From contig JAPWDM010000020.1 of NCBI GenBank assembly GCA_035578155.1, positions 8,345,269 through 8,409,268 of the forward strand: a DNA stretch of 64,000 bases. The letters are read 5' to 3'. Below the pieces are notes generated by a model, which saw only the letters and a program-made list of their open reading frames with translations, was not told where the DNA came from and did no database searches. This document shows positions 11,724 to 23,283 of this stretch, piece by piece. Position 1 is the stretch's first letter, and every line of letters starts with the position of its first letter. The translations under genes and the position numbers were made by a program. Origin of the DNA: Brachynemurus nebulosus (lineage: Eukaryota > Arthropoda > Insecta > Neuroptera > Myrmeleontidae).

Positions 11724-11955
11724 TGACTTTGTGAGTTGTGTACTTCAAACATTACAAAGTGAATTTCATCTTAAAAGTACATAATTTTAAGTTATTTTTC
11801 AACTTTGTGAGTAGTGTACTTCAAACATTTCAAAGTGAATTTCATCTTAAAAGTACATAATTTTAAGTTATTTTTCGACTTTGTGAGTAGTGTACTTCAA
11901 ACATTACAAAGTGAATTTCATCTTGAAAGTACATAATTTTAAGTTATTTTTCTAT
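11724..11955 (+). repeat. Three tandem units of about 76 bp
   Basis: Each unit has TTTGTGAGT, GTGTACTTCAAACATT, CAAAGTGAATTTCATCTT and GTACATAATTTTAAG. A diverged further unit begins the leader at about 13,800, which ties this array to the promoter region of the polymerase gene. Confidence 0.75.
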
Positions 11956-14388
11956 TTTAATTGTTCGTTTTTTTTTTTTAAGTTAATCGAGTAGTTAATT
12001 TTAGTTATTAAAACTATAGTGCATTGAAATTAGTTTGTGATTTTTGGAAATATTGGGTAAGTCGAAACATTTACTTGAAATTTTGAGATTAATTATAATT
12101 ATTTTGTAAATACTAAAAAGAAAAATTTCTTGTCTTTTAACGTTTTAAAATGTACTATAGGTATTTATAACGCGTTAATCATATACAATATACTCGCTAA
12201 ACGTTCTCTCATTACTTGGGTTGATATGGAGTAATGTAATGTATTAGGTACAGTATCCAATAAGCGTACAGTGTTTTTCTAAAAATTTAATTAGCAATTT
12301 TACCTATTAAAACAAAAAGTTTTCTTTAATCTCGTTTAAATAATTTTGGCTCAACAACTTTGAAAAAAATATAATTTTCATTTTGTTCATAAGATAGTTT
12401 TTAAACAATATTAACAGTAGAAAATTTTTGTTTTTAATAGTTTTTCTTGAATTTCTAAAGACGTAATTTCATATTAGTAACTTATTTAAAATATAATTTT
12501 TCTTTTTAAAGCGATATTAGAAGTAAAAGTTTTATAATTTTTTAAGATGTGCAGGATGTGTCAGAAAAAAATTCCTAAATAAAATTTAAATTATTTTCGC
12601 TAAATTTTTAGCATTTATAAATTTAAAAGCAAATTATAAATATTTTGCGTAAACTAGACAAATCAGTTCTACTATTGGCTGATAACATTTATTGGAAAAT
12701 TAACTAACTTTTTTGTGATACCTTAAAAACTACTTTTTAAGTTATGTTAAAAACATTCTTTTCGATTTAAAATTAAAGAATAATTGCTTCCAAATATGTC
12801 GCTAATGCTTAAGAAGGTGTCGATATTTTTCTGAATTACATAGTGGTCGGAAAACGACATTTCATGTTACACAACCCAATGATATTCGAACTAATGGTAG
12901 AAATGATTCCAGACTACAAGAATTCTATTTAAATAAACATTCTTTTACAATTTTTAGAATGCACAGGATGTGTTAGGAGAATTCCGTGAATAAAATGTAA
13001 AATATTTTTTTCGCTCAAATTTAGTTCCGTTTTAAAAGGATTTTATGAATATTTGAAAATATAATTTTCTTTTTAAAAGTTAATTTTTCATAATAATTTT
13101 GGTATGTTACCATGCAAAATATAAATTAGTAAGTTATAATAATATCTATAAAAGATTTTTTAGAATGCAAAAGATTAACCTTTCGCATAGTAAAATAGCT
13201 TACACATCACATTCCGCACATTTTACATATGAAATCGTCGTCGCTTTGGAATGCAACACGTCTGAACAAGTTAGCGCATACATTGTGTGCGCTAATGCAG
13301 AAAAACCTATCTCGATTTTTTAAGGCCATTTACCATATTATTTAGGTAAAAATTTTTCTCAACAATTTATTTCCAAGAATTTTAAAATTGATATTAACGC
13401 ACTCTACGTTTTATGACATCAATGTCGAACGTTGTGTTAAATTAATATGTTTAGGAAATTCTTACATTATGCACTAGGGCGCATATTGCTAGCGGATATT
13501 ATTGCATGATAATGAAAATATTGACCGAAAACATATCACAAATTTTTCTGTAACAAATTTTCACTAAAATTTAAAAGTTAAAGAGTGATAGTTTAGAAGA
13601 TAAGAATTTATTATGTTCCCATAGGATAAAATACTTACTATTTTGTTAATAATTGCCGCATCATATTGAATTATAAAAATTACTGCATCATATTATACAA
13701 TCGTAACATGTTTGAGCCTGTTCCTCTACACATTTGTATGACGTCAACAATTAAAATGTATAAATACGAGCGCGTAATGTTCATATGCACTTACTATCTT
13801 TTGTGACTTTTTGCGAGAATAGTGTTTTAAACGTTGCAAAGTAAATTTGTGAATTTCATCTTAAAAGTAATTGTAATAATTTCTAAAGTTTAATTGTTCG
13901 TTTTTAAGTTAATCGAATAGTTAATTTTATTTTTCTTGCTATTAAAAGCACAGTGTACTGAAAAATCAGCTTGTGTATTTTTTGTCTGTTTTTGTCTCAA
14001 AGCCGGGTAAGTTCAGTAAACATTTAATTCCTTTTAATATTAATTTTTATTTTGAAATTTTTTTATATTTTTTGTATGCAACAACTTAAAACTAATTACA
14101 GTTATCTGAGAAATATTAAAACAGAAAAATTTCATGTTATTTTTTACCAGTCAGTATTTTTCAAATTTTGCTTTAGAAATTCCAGAAAATATAATTTCAC
14201 GTTTTTAATTTTGTTTAATGTCCAAAAAAAAATTTCATTTTTTTCATTTTAGAATGTACAGAATGCGTTAGAAAATTCTGTAAATAAAAGGTAAAATATT
14301 TTCGATCAAGTTTAACGTTCATAATAATAAATTTAAAATTATAAATATTTCGCGAAAGCTAAACAATATTTTTGTGAATTTAGGAAAA
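11956..14388 (+). promoter_or_regulatory. Duplicated leader/promoter region of the polymerase gene
   Basis: Two related leader modules lie at about 11,720-12,070 and 13,795-14,010. Both contain TTAAGTTAATCGARTAGTTAATTTT, then a block ending in GGGTAAGT, a good splice donor (12,056 and 14,004). An exon-like block starting AGAATGYACAGRATG and ending near AATAAAAGGTAAAATAT occurs near 12,545, 12,957 and 14,252. The last follows a pyrimidine-rich stretch ending TTTTAG, an acceptor-like site. The simplest reading is a spliced 5' leader that has been duplicated. No protein is supported here. Confidence 0.4.
13759..13766 (+). promoter_or_regulatory. TATA box upstream of the polymerase gene
   Basis: TATAAATA followed by a GC-containing stretch (CGAGCGCG), with the second leader module starting about 30 bases later. 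Transcription would then start near 13,790. Confidence 0.45.
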
Positions 14389-17300
14389 ATGGCATTGTTC
14401 AAGTGTGAAATATGCGCATCAGGATTCAGCCGTCGGGATGCTTTGACAAGACATTTGAAGACGAAACATGGCGACAATGGTTCATCTTTTAAATGCAGTC
14501 AGTGTGGGGTCATGTTTACGAGAATGGATAGTTTACATCACCAAGTAAAAAAAATTCCATTCAACGGCGGCATTGTGTGCTTACTGCGGTGAATATGTTA
14601 GAAATGGTCTGGAGCGGCATATGGCTAATGAACATGACCAACCCTCAACCGGCGTCGAACCTGATCATGAACAGCCCTCAACTAGCAGCGGTCATGTTTC
14701 AAGAAAGCGTGCAGCTGGTGAACAAAATGGCAGTCCTTCCAAAAAATCAAAGGCGGATCGGGGCATAAGACGGTGCGAAGTATGCGATGTGGATATACCA
14801 ATTTCATCTTTCAATGGGCATTTACGAAGCACCGCCCATAAAATTAAATTATGCTGTGGTACTGGAAACGTAAATGTGGAAAATATCAACAGCGCGTTCA
14901 AAACCAGAATAATAAGTTACCTGGTGAAGAGTTCCGAGTACTTCCAGTCCATTGAAGAATTTTTACAAGTTAAGGAAAATGTGTTTCAGCTGCTGTATAT
15001 GGAACTGGCGAAATGTACGTCATTTAAAACTAATTTCGGATTATTTGAATTATATGCGAAATTCGACAAAGACGATAATTTACTACTGGATTTGAAGTTG
15101 TTCAACACCAGAAATGTTAGTGTTTGCGAATCCACCAATATGGAGGAAATTTACCAAAGTATGGTGTCAAATGTAGTGCGCAAGATTGAAGAATTTCAAG
15201 AGAGAGACAGCGGCTAGTCGCTTTTGAAAGTCTGCTATTTGGAAGTCAATGTAAATAAATACAATCCGCTTCGGGCTTCATCGTATATTGAGCTTCTAGC
15301 ATGGATTAAACGAAAACAGGCCGTTATCAATATTCAAAATGAAGACCAGCCTTGCTTCGCATGGGCGATAACATTGGCTTTATATCCTGCTGAACACAAT
15401 CCACAACGAGTCGCATCATATCTCCATTATTCAACAATTTTAAATTTCGACGATATGGAGTTTCCTGTCAAAATTAATGATATTAAATTATTCGAATCGC
15501 TCAACAACATCAGCGTCAATGTTTATGGACTGGAAGAATAAAAGTATTTTTGGACCAACTATACGGAAAATAAAGCTGCACTATACAAAAAACAAAAGGA
15601 ACACTCATGTTAACCTGCTATACATTGAAAATGGCGAAACCAGTCACTACTGTTGGATAAAGAACTTAAGTCGACTTGTTAGACATCATCAGCTTTCAAG
15701 GCACTATGGAACCTCATGATTATGTGACGGATGCCTACAATTCTTTCGAACAGAAGAGCGGCTTATCGGACATTCTAAAGAAGACTGTAACAAAGTCCGC
15801 ACTGTAATATCAAGCCCTGGCGAAGGCAGCATTTTGAAATTTCAAAATTATGCCAAGCAGATGCGCGTTCCATTTACGATCTACGCAGACTTCGAATCAA
15901 TATTAAAACCATGCGACACATGCATACAGAATCCCGACGGATCGTTTACGAACACCGTGCATATACGAACCATTCAACTTCGCATATTACATCAAGTACT
16001 CGTATGATGACTCATTAAACAAATTCGAAACGTACTGCCGGCCGAACTGTGAGAAAATTTTTATGGCAAAATTAGAAGAAGATGCCCGACGACTACATAA
16101 AATTTTACAATGAAATTCCGATGAAGCCATTAACAGCGATCGATTATTTAGTATTTGGATTAGTCGAGGAGTGTTCCATATGCGGCAATAAATTGGGCAG
16201 CGATCGTGTGCGGGATCATAACCATCTAACGGGTGAATTTCGAGGTGTCGCACATAACCAATGTAATCGGCTTTACAGACTACCGAAATTCATCCCGGTC
16301 GTTTTCCATAATTTATCTGGATATGATGCGCACTCTATCGTCCGGGAATTTGGAGTCTCCAATGAACGAATCGATGTCATACCGAACAACAAAGATCGCT
16401 ACATTTCTGTCACAAGATATCTACCAGTCGACACCAATCAAGAAGTGGAAGATATTGATGATGACGATGACGATGAAGGAGATGAGGAATCTGATAACAA
16501 ATTTAAAATTAAAACCATCCAGCTACGTTTTATCGATTCGTTCCGATTTATGGCGAGCAGTTTAGATAAATGCCGAGAATTTAAAGCCGGAGCACTTCGC
16601 CGAAGTTCGTCGAGCATTTCCTGAAGACCGCCTTTTCAATTAAATCAAACAAAAAGAAATATTCCCGTACGAATACGTCAACAGTGTTGAACGACTAAAC
16701 GAACACGCTCTACCACCAAAAGCGGCATTCCATAGCAGCTTGAAATTTTCCAGTATTACCGACAGTGAATACCAGCGTGCACAGCGAGTATGGAATGAAT
16801 TCAACATCCGAACTTTTGGCGAGTATTCGGACTTAAATCTGAAAAGGGACGTGTTATTACTGGCAGATGTATTCGAAAATTTCCGGAAACTGTGTTTGAA
16901 TACGTACAAATTGGATCCATGCCAGTACTACACCGCACCAGGCTTGAGCTGGGATGCCATGTTGAAATATACGAAAGTGGAACTGGAGCTACTAACGGAT
17001 ATCGACATGATCCGTTTCATTAAAAAGGGTATGCGTGGTGGATTGACTCAATGTTTCGGTCGTTTTAGCGAAGCAAACAATAAGTACATGTCTGACTATG
17101 ACCCCACGAAGCCGTCGACCTACATCGAATATCTGGACGCCAACAACTTGTACGGATGGGCCATGTCGCAGCATTTGCCGATTAGACATTTCCGGTAGGT
17201 CCCAAAACACGAATTGGATAACATCGACATATCAATGGTTCCGGATGACGCTGATGTTGGATACATTATGGAAGTCGACCTCGAGTACCCGAAAACACTG

Positions 17301-18401
17301 CACGACTATCATCAAGATCTACCATTCTGTCCGGAGCAGATGAAGCCGCCATACATCACATCCAAAAACAGCAAATTGCTCGCCAATGTTTATGACAAGA
17401 AGAAATATGTGATCCATTATCGAAATTTAAAACAGTGTTTAAAATACGGACTAAAGTTAAAGAAAATACATCGTGCGCTCCAGTTTAATCAATCTCCGTG
17501 GTTGAAGAAATACATCGATTTAAATACCGAGCTTCGTTCTAAGGCGACAAATAGTTTTGAAAAAGATTATTTCAAATTAAAAAATAATAGTGTTTTCGGG
17601 AAAGTGATGGAAAATGTCGACAAACGTGTTGATGTGCGGTTAATCACACATTGGGAGAACATTCGTAAAAAATTGGGTGCTAATAATTTAATAAGCAAAC
17701 CAAATTTCCATAGTTGCTCCATCATTCACAAAAACCTAGTCGCCATACAAATGGACCGTTTAAAAGTGAAATACGACAATCCAATTTACGTAGGATTTAG
17801 TGTGCTCGAGTTATCAAAAACATTAATGTATGATTTTCATTACGGATATATAAAACCAAAGTACAGTGACAGAGTGAATTTGCTATATATGGACACTGAT
17901 TCGTTTATATATCAAATAGAAACGGACGATTTTTAGGTCGACATCAAGCCGGAAATTAGCGAGTATTTTGACACGAGTGACTATGCCGCAGATAACATCT
18001 ATGAACTGCCTCAATTTAACAAAAAAGTGCTCGATAAATTTAAAGATGAGTGTTCTGGTACATTAATTAAGAAATTTTTCGGTGTTAAAGCTAAATCCTA
18101 CTGTATAGTCAAAGATAATGATAAGCTCCCGATTATAAAACTCAAAGGTGTGAAGAAAGATGTGGTTAAAAACGAAATAGACGTTAAAGACTACATAAAT
18201 TATGTAATGAGCAAAGACTCAAGTGCTGTGTTGTATAAACAAATGAGTGTTTTCCGCAGTTTAAAACATCGACTGTACACACACTTAGTGAATAAGGCCG
18301 CACTAACAAACGATGACGACAAACGGTTCATAGCACCCAACAATAAACTTAAAACTCTCCCGTGGGGACATTATAAAATAGATGATTTCTATTTTTCTTA
18401 A
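14389..18401 (+). pseudogene. Zinc-finger / endonuclease VII-like / family B DNA polymerase, broken
   Basis: The start chosen is ATG 14,389 in a good context (AAAAATGG). In order: C2H2 fingers (CEIC...HLKTKH, CSQC) to 14,560, with further CxxC pairs to 14,850; a recombination endonuclease VII-like Cys/His segment near 16,170-16,270 (CSICG, DHNH, HNQCN); exonuclease motifs YADFES (about 15,885) and NLSGYD (about 16,310); polymerase motifs LDANNLYGWAM (about 17,130), LKNNSVFGK (about 17,575) and YMDTDS (about 17,885). This layout fits protein-primed polymerases of Polinton-like elements. Several frameshifts (near 14,560, 15,540, 15,720-16,080 and 16,620) and in-frame TAG codons at 15,215, 17,196 and 17,934 break it. 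The natural end is TAA 18,399-18,401. Over 1,200 codons are spanned. It is dead as read, although all core motifs survive. Confidence 0.85.
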
Positions 18402-18762
18402 TTTTGTATATATTTTTTGTTAATTTTGTATATATTTCTTTGTTAATTTTGTAAATATTCTTAAAACCATGGTTTTAGTTTTATAAGTCGTACGTATTAA
18501 GTAATTAGTTTGTAAGGAAAAAAAAATAATAATGGCCATTGTTAATTCAAAATTTTATTTTATTAAAAATAAAAATATATACATGTCAAAATATTATAAT
18601 TTAAAAAAATACATGTTAAAAAATTTGAAAAAAAAAATACAAAAAAAATTTAAAAAATTTAAAAATTTAAGAAAATTAAGAAATTTAAAAAATACATGAT
18701 GAAAAAAAAATATAAAAAAAAGAAAAAAAAGAAAATACATCATAAAAAAATACATGAAAAAT
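18402..18762. other. A/T-homopolymer-rich intergenic spacer
   Basis: Convergent 3' ends of the polymerase gene and the minus-strand gene meet here. The spacer consists of AAAAAT/TTTAAA-type runs with repeated TACATGWTAAAAAA blocks, and has no coding potential. Confidence 0.5.
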
Positions 18763-19194
18763 TTAAATCTTGAAATTCGTATTTAAAATTTTGTATATAT
18801 CTAAGTAGCCTTGTAAGTTCGTCGACGACCACGCCCCCGTATCCGGACCACTTTCCCAACCCAGGAGTTCTGATTGATTGGCTGTGCCTTTTTCAATTTT
18901 CTGCAAGATCCACTTCAACAATTCACCGTCCTCTTCTACGCACTTTGGATTGAAGTACAATCGAGGAATGTCATGTTCTTCCACAAGTTTCAATATACGA
19001 TCCAGCAGTTCCGGACGAGCATATGTTATCGTTTTTCGCATCCACAACGTAAGAAAATATGTCAGCGTGTCGAATCCATCTAGGCGGTCTTCTCCAATAT
19101 CAGATTCGTCAAAGGTAAGTGTGAATAGAAGACCAAAAGTCTCCACAGACGAACCCCATTCAATAGCTGATGTTATTTTGTCAGGATAAAAATG
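18763..19194 (-). pseudogene. Unrecognised gene convergent with the polymerase, 5' end missing
   Basis: An open minus-strand frame of about 143 codons, running from an upstream TAG at 19,195-19,197 to the stop at 18,763-18,765. It has no ATG near its beginning: the frame reads HFYPDKITSAIEWGSSVE before the segment METFGLLFTL, whose first codon is actually GTG. The protein is acidic, with blocks such as LTLWMRKTITYARPELLDR and LYFNPKCVEEDGELLKW, and I do not recognise a family. Its upstream end abuts the ACACCAAAA array, so the start was probably lost when the array expanded. An alternative frame at the 3' end gives a basic RGRGRRR tail, so a late frameshift is possible. Composition and position suggest a real element gene. 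Confidence 0.5.
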
Positions 19195-19257
19195 CTATGG
19201 ATCTCTTGATGCTATGGATCGGATCATCTCCAAATCAGAGGCCCCAAAATGCTGCAA

Positions 19258-19780
19258 ATGACACCAAAAGTACACCAACACCAAAAATACACCAAATGAC
19301 ACCAAAAATGCACCAAAAATACACCAAAAATACACCAAATGACACCAAATTACACCAAAATTACACCAAAAATATACCAAATAACACCAAAAATACACCA
19401 AATAACACCAAAAATACACAAAATTGCACCAAAAAGACACCAAAATGCTCCAAATGACACCAAAAATACACCAAATTACACTAAATGACACCAAATTACA
19501 ACAAAAATACACCAAATTACACCAAAATGACACCAAAATGCTCCAACTGACACCAAAAAAAAAAACACAAAAATACACCAAATGACACCAAAAAATACAC
19601 CAAATCACACCAAATGGCACCAAAAATACACAAAAAATACGCCAAATAACACCAAATGACACCAAAAATACACCAAATTATACCAAAAATACACCAAATG
19701 ACAACAAAAATACACAAAAAATACGCCAAATAACACCGAATGACACCAAAAGACACCAGACGAAAGCGCCCCAAAAGACA
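19258..19780 (+). repeat. ACACCAAAA(AT/TG) short tandem array
   Basis: About 50 irregular copies of a 10-12 bp unit, alternating ACACCAAAAAT and ACACCAAATG. Because the unit lacks stop codons in some frames, long frames exist on both strands. They are repeat artefacts. Confidence 0.85.
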
Positions 19781-20094
19781 CAGAATATTAAATATTTTAT
19801 TATCAATTTGTCGTAAAATATTTCTTTTTCTTTTAAATAAAGTTATTAAAATATAAAAATGTGTTTTATTTAGAAGAAAATCTATACAAACCTGTTTTCA
19901 GATAAAAAATATACAATCATACAAGTTAAAACCTGCAGCAGCATTCAAAATCTTTCGCTTGTGCTATTAATATTAGTATACCTTCTAATGATGTCAGCTG
20001 ACAAATTTATACAAGCTTACAAAAATTGATTTAGAGATTGGTATGAATAAAAGGATTTTTTGTTTTATAATTATTTATTACATATCGCGAGCTT

Positions 20095-20501
20095 AGTGTT
20101 ATATTGTTCCAATGCCGACTTTTTAAAATCTCGAGAAAAATGAGTTTGAAGTTTTGACATATTTTAAAATTTAATTTATATAATATGAATTTATTTTAAT
20201 TTCCAAAGAAGCAGGTATAAACAAATTACAGTATATCCAAATATTATGTGAAACAAAAACAAATTAAACCAGAAAATAATTTACAACATCCACATTCTTT
20301 GTGAAACATAGAACTTTTAATAAAATTATTTATACTTTTAGGAGATGGAATTTTGATGTTTTGGTGATTTCTACCGTTCTTTAAAGGATTTTGATTAAAT
20401 TTAAATTTATATAGATAGACAATGAAATGGAGAACTCAAATATGTGAAAAGCGCAAATCTCAAAAAAGTCTACATGGAACAGTGTGACACTAGGCTCGCG
20501 A
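20095..20501. mobile_element. 407-bp TA-flanked MITE
   Basis: Ends are inverted repeats TCGCGAGCYTAGTGTYA. TA lies on both sides, and the uninterrupted left TIR has a single TA at the matching place (11,226-11,227), so both the insertion and the TA duplication are directly visible. No coding frame. Confidence 0.8.
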
Positions 20502-20593
20502 TATGTAAAAATTGATAAAATATTGAAATTTTTAAAATACATAGTACAATTAAATAATACATTTTAAAGAGAATAAATTACAAAATTCGCCAT

Positions 20594-20977
20594 TCAGCAC
20601 CCCCCAACGATTTCGAGAAAGTACAGCGTTTTGAATTCCAGTTTATAAGTCAGTCCAATGGGTTCATTATTCATAATACCCAGTTTTGGATTACTCTGCA
20701 GCCACGCCAGCATCTGCTCATTCAAATTGTCAAATCTCGCCGGTAACGAAATGTATCCAATTTCTAACTCCAATATTGTCTTCATCTTCGATGAATCGAA
20801 CTTTGATGGTGATTGTCTCGCGCTTATAATTTTATATATTTTTCCAGTTTCCATATCAGAAAGTTTAATCCATCGTTTAACAGCACCAAAATGGTTCAAT
20901 TCATCCATAAAATTTCCCGCCATTTTTTGAATTACGTCTCTGTTTCCAGATGAAGCACCAGCAGTAATGGATTCCAT
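20594..20977 (-). CDS. Small TIR-encoded protein, possible OB-fold single-strand DNA-binding protein
   Basis: An intact 127-codon gene in the right TIR. The ATG at 20,975-20,977 is chosen over an upstream TTG because the sequence before it is leader-like and the left copy conserves this ATG. It has no signal peptide or membrane segment. The central part (KWIKLSDMETGKIYKI-like, then ISARQSPSKF, LELEIGYISLPARF and TYKLEF) alternates short beta-like stretches in the way OB-fold proteins do, and similar small proteins accompany polymerase B genes in insect elements. The single-strand-binding role is inference. The C-terminus is short because a G-rich insertion brings in a stop after FLEIVGGC. The left copy is broken, so this is the element's only intact gene. 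Confidence 0.6.
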   Translation of the reverse strand: MESITAGASSGNRDVIQKMAGNFMDELNHFGAVKRWIKLSDMETGKIYKIISARQSPSKFDSSKMKTILELEIGYISLPARFDNLNEQMLAWLQSNPKLGIMNNEPIGLTYKLEFKTLYFLEIVGGC

Positions 20978-21057
20978 TGTTGACAATAATTAGTTTTAAC
21001 ACAACAATTAAAAATTTAAAACAATAAGATTTAATGTCTTTCGCTAAAGTTTCGACG

Positions 21058-21064
21058 ATTTATA
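21058..21064 (-). promoter_or_regulatory. TATA box of the right TIR gene
   Basis: TATAAAT on the minus strand, about 80 bases before the ATG at 20,977. This arm has a deletion relative to the left arm that removes the left arm's TATAAAAG. Confidence 0.4.
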
Positions 21065-21555
21065 CGAGGTTAAACCTGTTGTCAGGTTATAATATGATAA
21101 AATTATGAATCAAGATATAGAGTTCCCGGAGGTTTAGACTAGCAACGCCATCTTTTAACTATCAAAAAGGATTTTCGGTGCCATCTATTGACAATTTACC
21201 AAACTTACACACAGGGATCGCCTGTATCCAGACTACGAGAGCCATCTAGTAGTGAATTTAAAGGGCTCGAAGGTGGCTGCGCCATCTGTTAGAGAAATTT
21301 TGAATTCTTAAGTTCGGTTAAGTTAAAAAAATTTTGTTAGGTTAGGATAGGTTAGGTTAGGTTGGATCAAGTTCCATTGGGTTCAGTGCGGTTGGACAAA
21401 ATTTCACTAGATGTCGTTAGGTTTGAGACCAAATTTTGCTCCACCCACCGCCGGAGGCTTCTAAAACCGCCCCGGTAGCTTTGTTACCATCCGAGGTCGC
21501 TCAAAAAAGTCGGATGGTGGGATGGTGGTCCCCGTTCTGTCCAAAAACTACTACT

Positions 21556-22108
21556 ACCCCCAAAAGGCACCCCCCTGATACTAACTCAATCCGAATACAA
21601 CATTTCAGCCTTCTAGGTTTATTTGGGTGACTTGTGCGAGTGGTACAAATTTCGAAACCGTCGAAAAAGCATGAAATTGTAGCTTAGAAATGAGAAGGGT
21701 GGGGGTAAAATATTAAAACCTCCAAAAATCACAACCTAGGTACGAACTTTATCAACACACCAAATTTCAACACTCTACCTTAATTCCGGGGGGCTGTGGG
21801 CGTGTTAGATCCAGCCAAAATCCTTTTTTCCCCTATACTCCCTCCAAGTCATCTTAGGAAGCCGAATTTTGGATATGTTGTAAATAATTGACCGAAACAT
21901 TATTTCCGACTGGTTTGGAAAAGTTTTGTTGTTTTAACGCCCCCCACCTCCTCCTTAAAGGTTGGGTCAGATCTAAAATTTGCCCAAAACTTGACCCCAC
22001 TTTGATAGTATTGTACATCGGAATGAGCCACATTTACCAAATTTGAGCTCGTAACTTCCATAGGGGGGCTCTACACATATTAAAAGGTAGCGGGAAAAAA
22101 AAAAAAAA

Positions 22109-22200
<92 letters not shown>

Positions 22201-22322
22201 AGACATATTTTGTCTACAGAATCGTGTTCTACGGGTCCGAAACCGGATAGCGCCCCTACTCTCGTATTTTCTTGTCGTATAGGCTGTATAAGTCAAATTT
22301 TTTCAAGGAAAAATTCGACTAA
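21556..22322 (+). mobile_element. Family X repeat, right part of copy 1
   Basis: Continues family X exactly where it was cut at 9,984: ACCCCCAAAAGGCACCC..., TTTCAGCCTTCTAGG, then a C/G-rich block, a (TA)n tract, CGTGTTCTACGGGTCCG and the end AAAAATTCGACT. The same order is found, inverted, at 60.1-61.2 kb. Confidence 0.7.
22110..22197. repeat. (TA)n microsatellite inside family X
   Basis: About 44 TA units with one CA change. The other family X copy has a (TA)n tract at the same internal place (60,252-60,315). Confidence 0.95.
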
Positions 22323-22479
22323 AAATGAAAAATTACATCAATAACATTTTTTAAATTACTTACATATTAAATTTATGTTTTGCATCTGAAATAAATGATA
22401 TGTACTTCACTTGTTTCTTTAAATTTAGTCTTCCTACTGTATTGTTATCAATATAAATTACATTTAACCATATATAACA

Positions 22480-23215
22480 ACGCTATTGAATTCCCATGTA
22501 AAAATGTGGAAAAGTGAGGGCAAGGTAATGTGGAATCCCTAAAGGCACACCCTCGATATTAACTGAATACAGATACAAAATTTCAGCCTTCTTGGTTTAC
22601 TCAGAGAGTCTCTAGGTGTGTTAGAAAATAAGCAAACAAATCAAGGATATATTGACATAACAATCGTGAGGGTAAGGGTTAAAAGGTGAAACCTCCAAAA
22701 AGCAGTGGCCGGCTATTAACTTAACCTGTACACAAAATTTCAGCCGTCTAGGTTTATTTGGGGAGATTCTGACCCGAACGAAACTGTTAAAAAACAAGAA
22801 AAATAATGTTCCTTTTGGTATAAAAATAGTGGGGGTTACGGTTCAAAGTTGAGACTCCGAAAAGGCACCCTCTTTATACCAGCTGAATCCGAATACAAAA
22901 TTTCAGCCCTCTAGGTTTATTTGCGTAACCCGTGCGAGTGGTACAAACTTCGAAAATGTCGAGAAAGCATGAAATTGTAGCTTAAAAATGAGGGGGGTGG
23001 GGGTAAAATATTCTAATCTCCAGAAAGCACAACCTAGGTATGAACTCTATCAGCACACCAAATTTCAACCCTCTACGTTAATTCTGGGGGGCTGGGGGCG
23101 TGTTAGATCCAGCCAAAATCGTTTTTTTCCCCTCTACTCCCTACAAATTATCCTAAGAAGCTGAATTTTGGATATGTTGTAGATAATTGACCGAAACATT
23201 ATTTCCAGTTGAAAT
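22480..23215 (+). mobile_element. Family X repeat, partial copy 2
   Basis: A second, truncated family X copy lying directly downstream of copy 1. It has the blocks from CCCATGTAAAAATG through TTTATTTGCGTAACC to GACCGAAACATTATTTCC. It stops before the (TA)n part. Confidence 0.65.
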
Positions 23216-23283
23216 TGGAAATAATGTTTAGAGACAAATATTTAGAGACTTCAAAAATATAATAGATTGCAAAAATATTAAGT

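Larger units (their letters stand above)
9991..21555 (+). mobile_element. Polinton-like element with polymerase B, 11.6 kb, decayed
   Basis: Inverted repeats of about 1.3 kb bound the region. Outside them are ACCCCG (9,985-9,990) and ACCCCC (21,556-21,561), and uninterrupted family X copies have ACCCCC at this site. This fits a 6-bp target duplication with one later change. The ends read (T)AGTAGTTTTGG on the left and AGTAGTAGTTTTTGG, inverted, on the right. Gene order is a TIR gene, the polymerase B gene (+), a partial gene (-) and the TIR gene again (-). Polintons have 6-bp duplications and AG termini, but no retroviral-type integrase, ATPase or capsid gene is visible here. Frameshifts and stops show it is dead. 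Confidence 0.7.
20034..21555 (-). repeat. Right TIR of the polymerase element, with a 407-bp insertion
   Basis: Inverted copy of 9,991-11,288. Similarity runs from the outer end through the TIR gene and continues past the inserted element (20,095-20,501) to about 20,034, where AATTATAAAAC and TTCATACCRATCT match the left arm. Confidence 0.75.

Noticed and set aside
16233..17343. Secondary frames of 70-110 codons over the polymerase gene
   Set aside because: They are shadows in other phases or on the opposite strand of the recognised polymerase domains.
19195..19774. 156- and 85-codon minus-strand frames that look like hydrophobic membrane proteins, and a 95-codon plus-strand Asn/Thr/Lys frame
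   Set aside because: They are read-outs of the ACACCAAAA tandem array.
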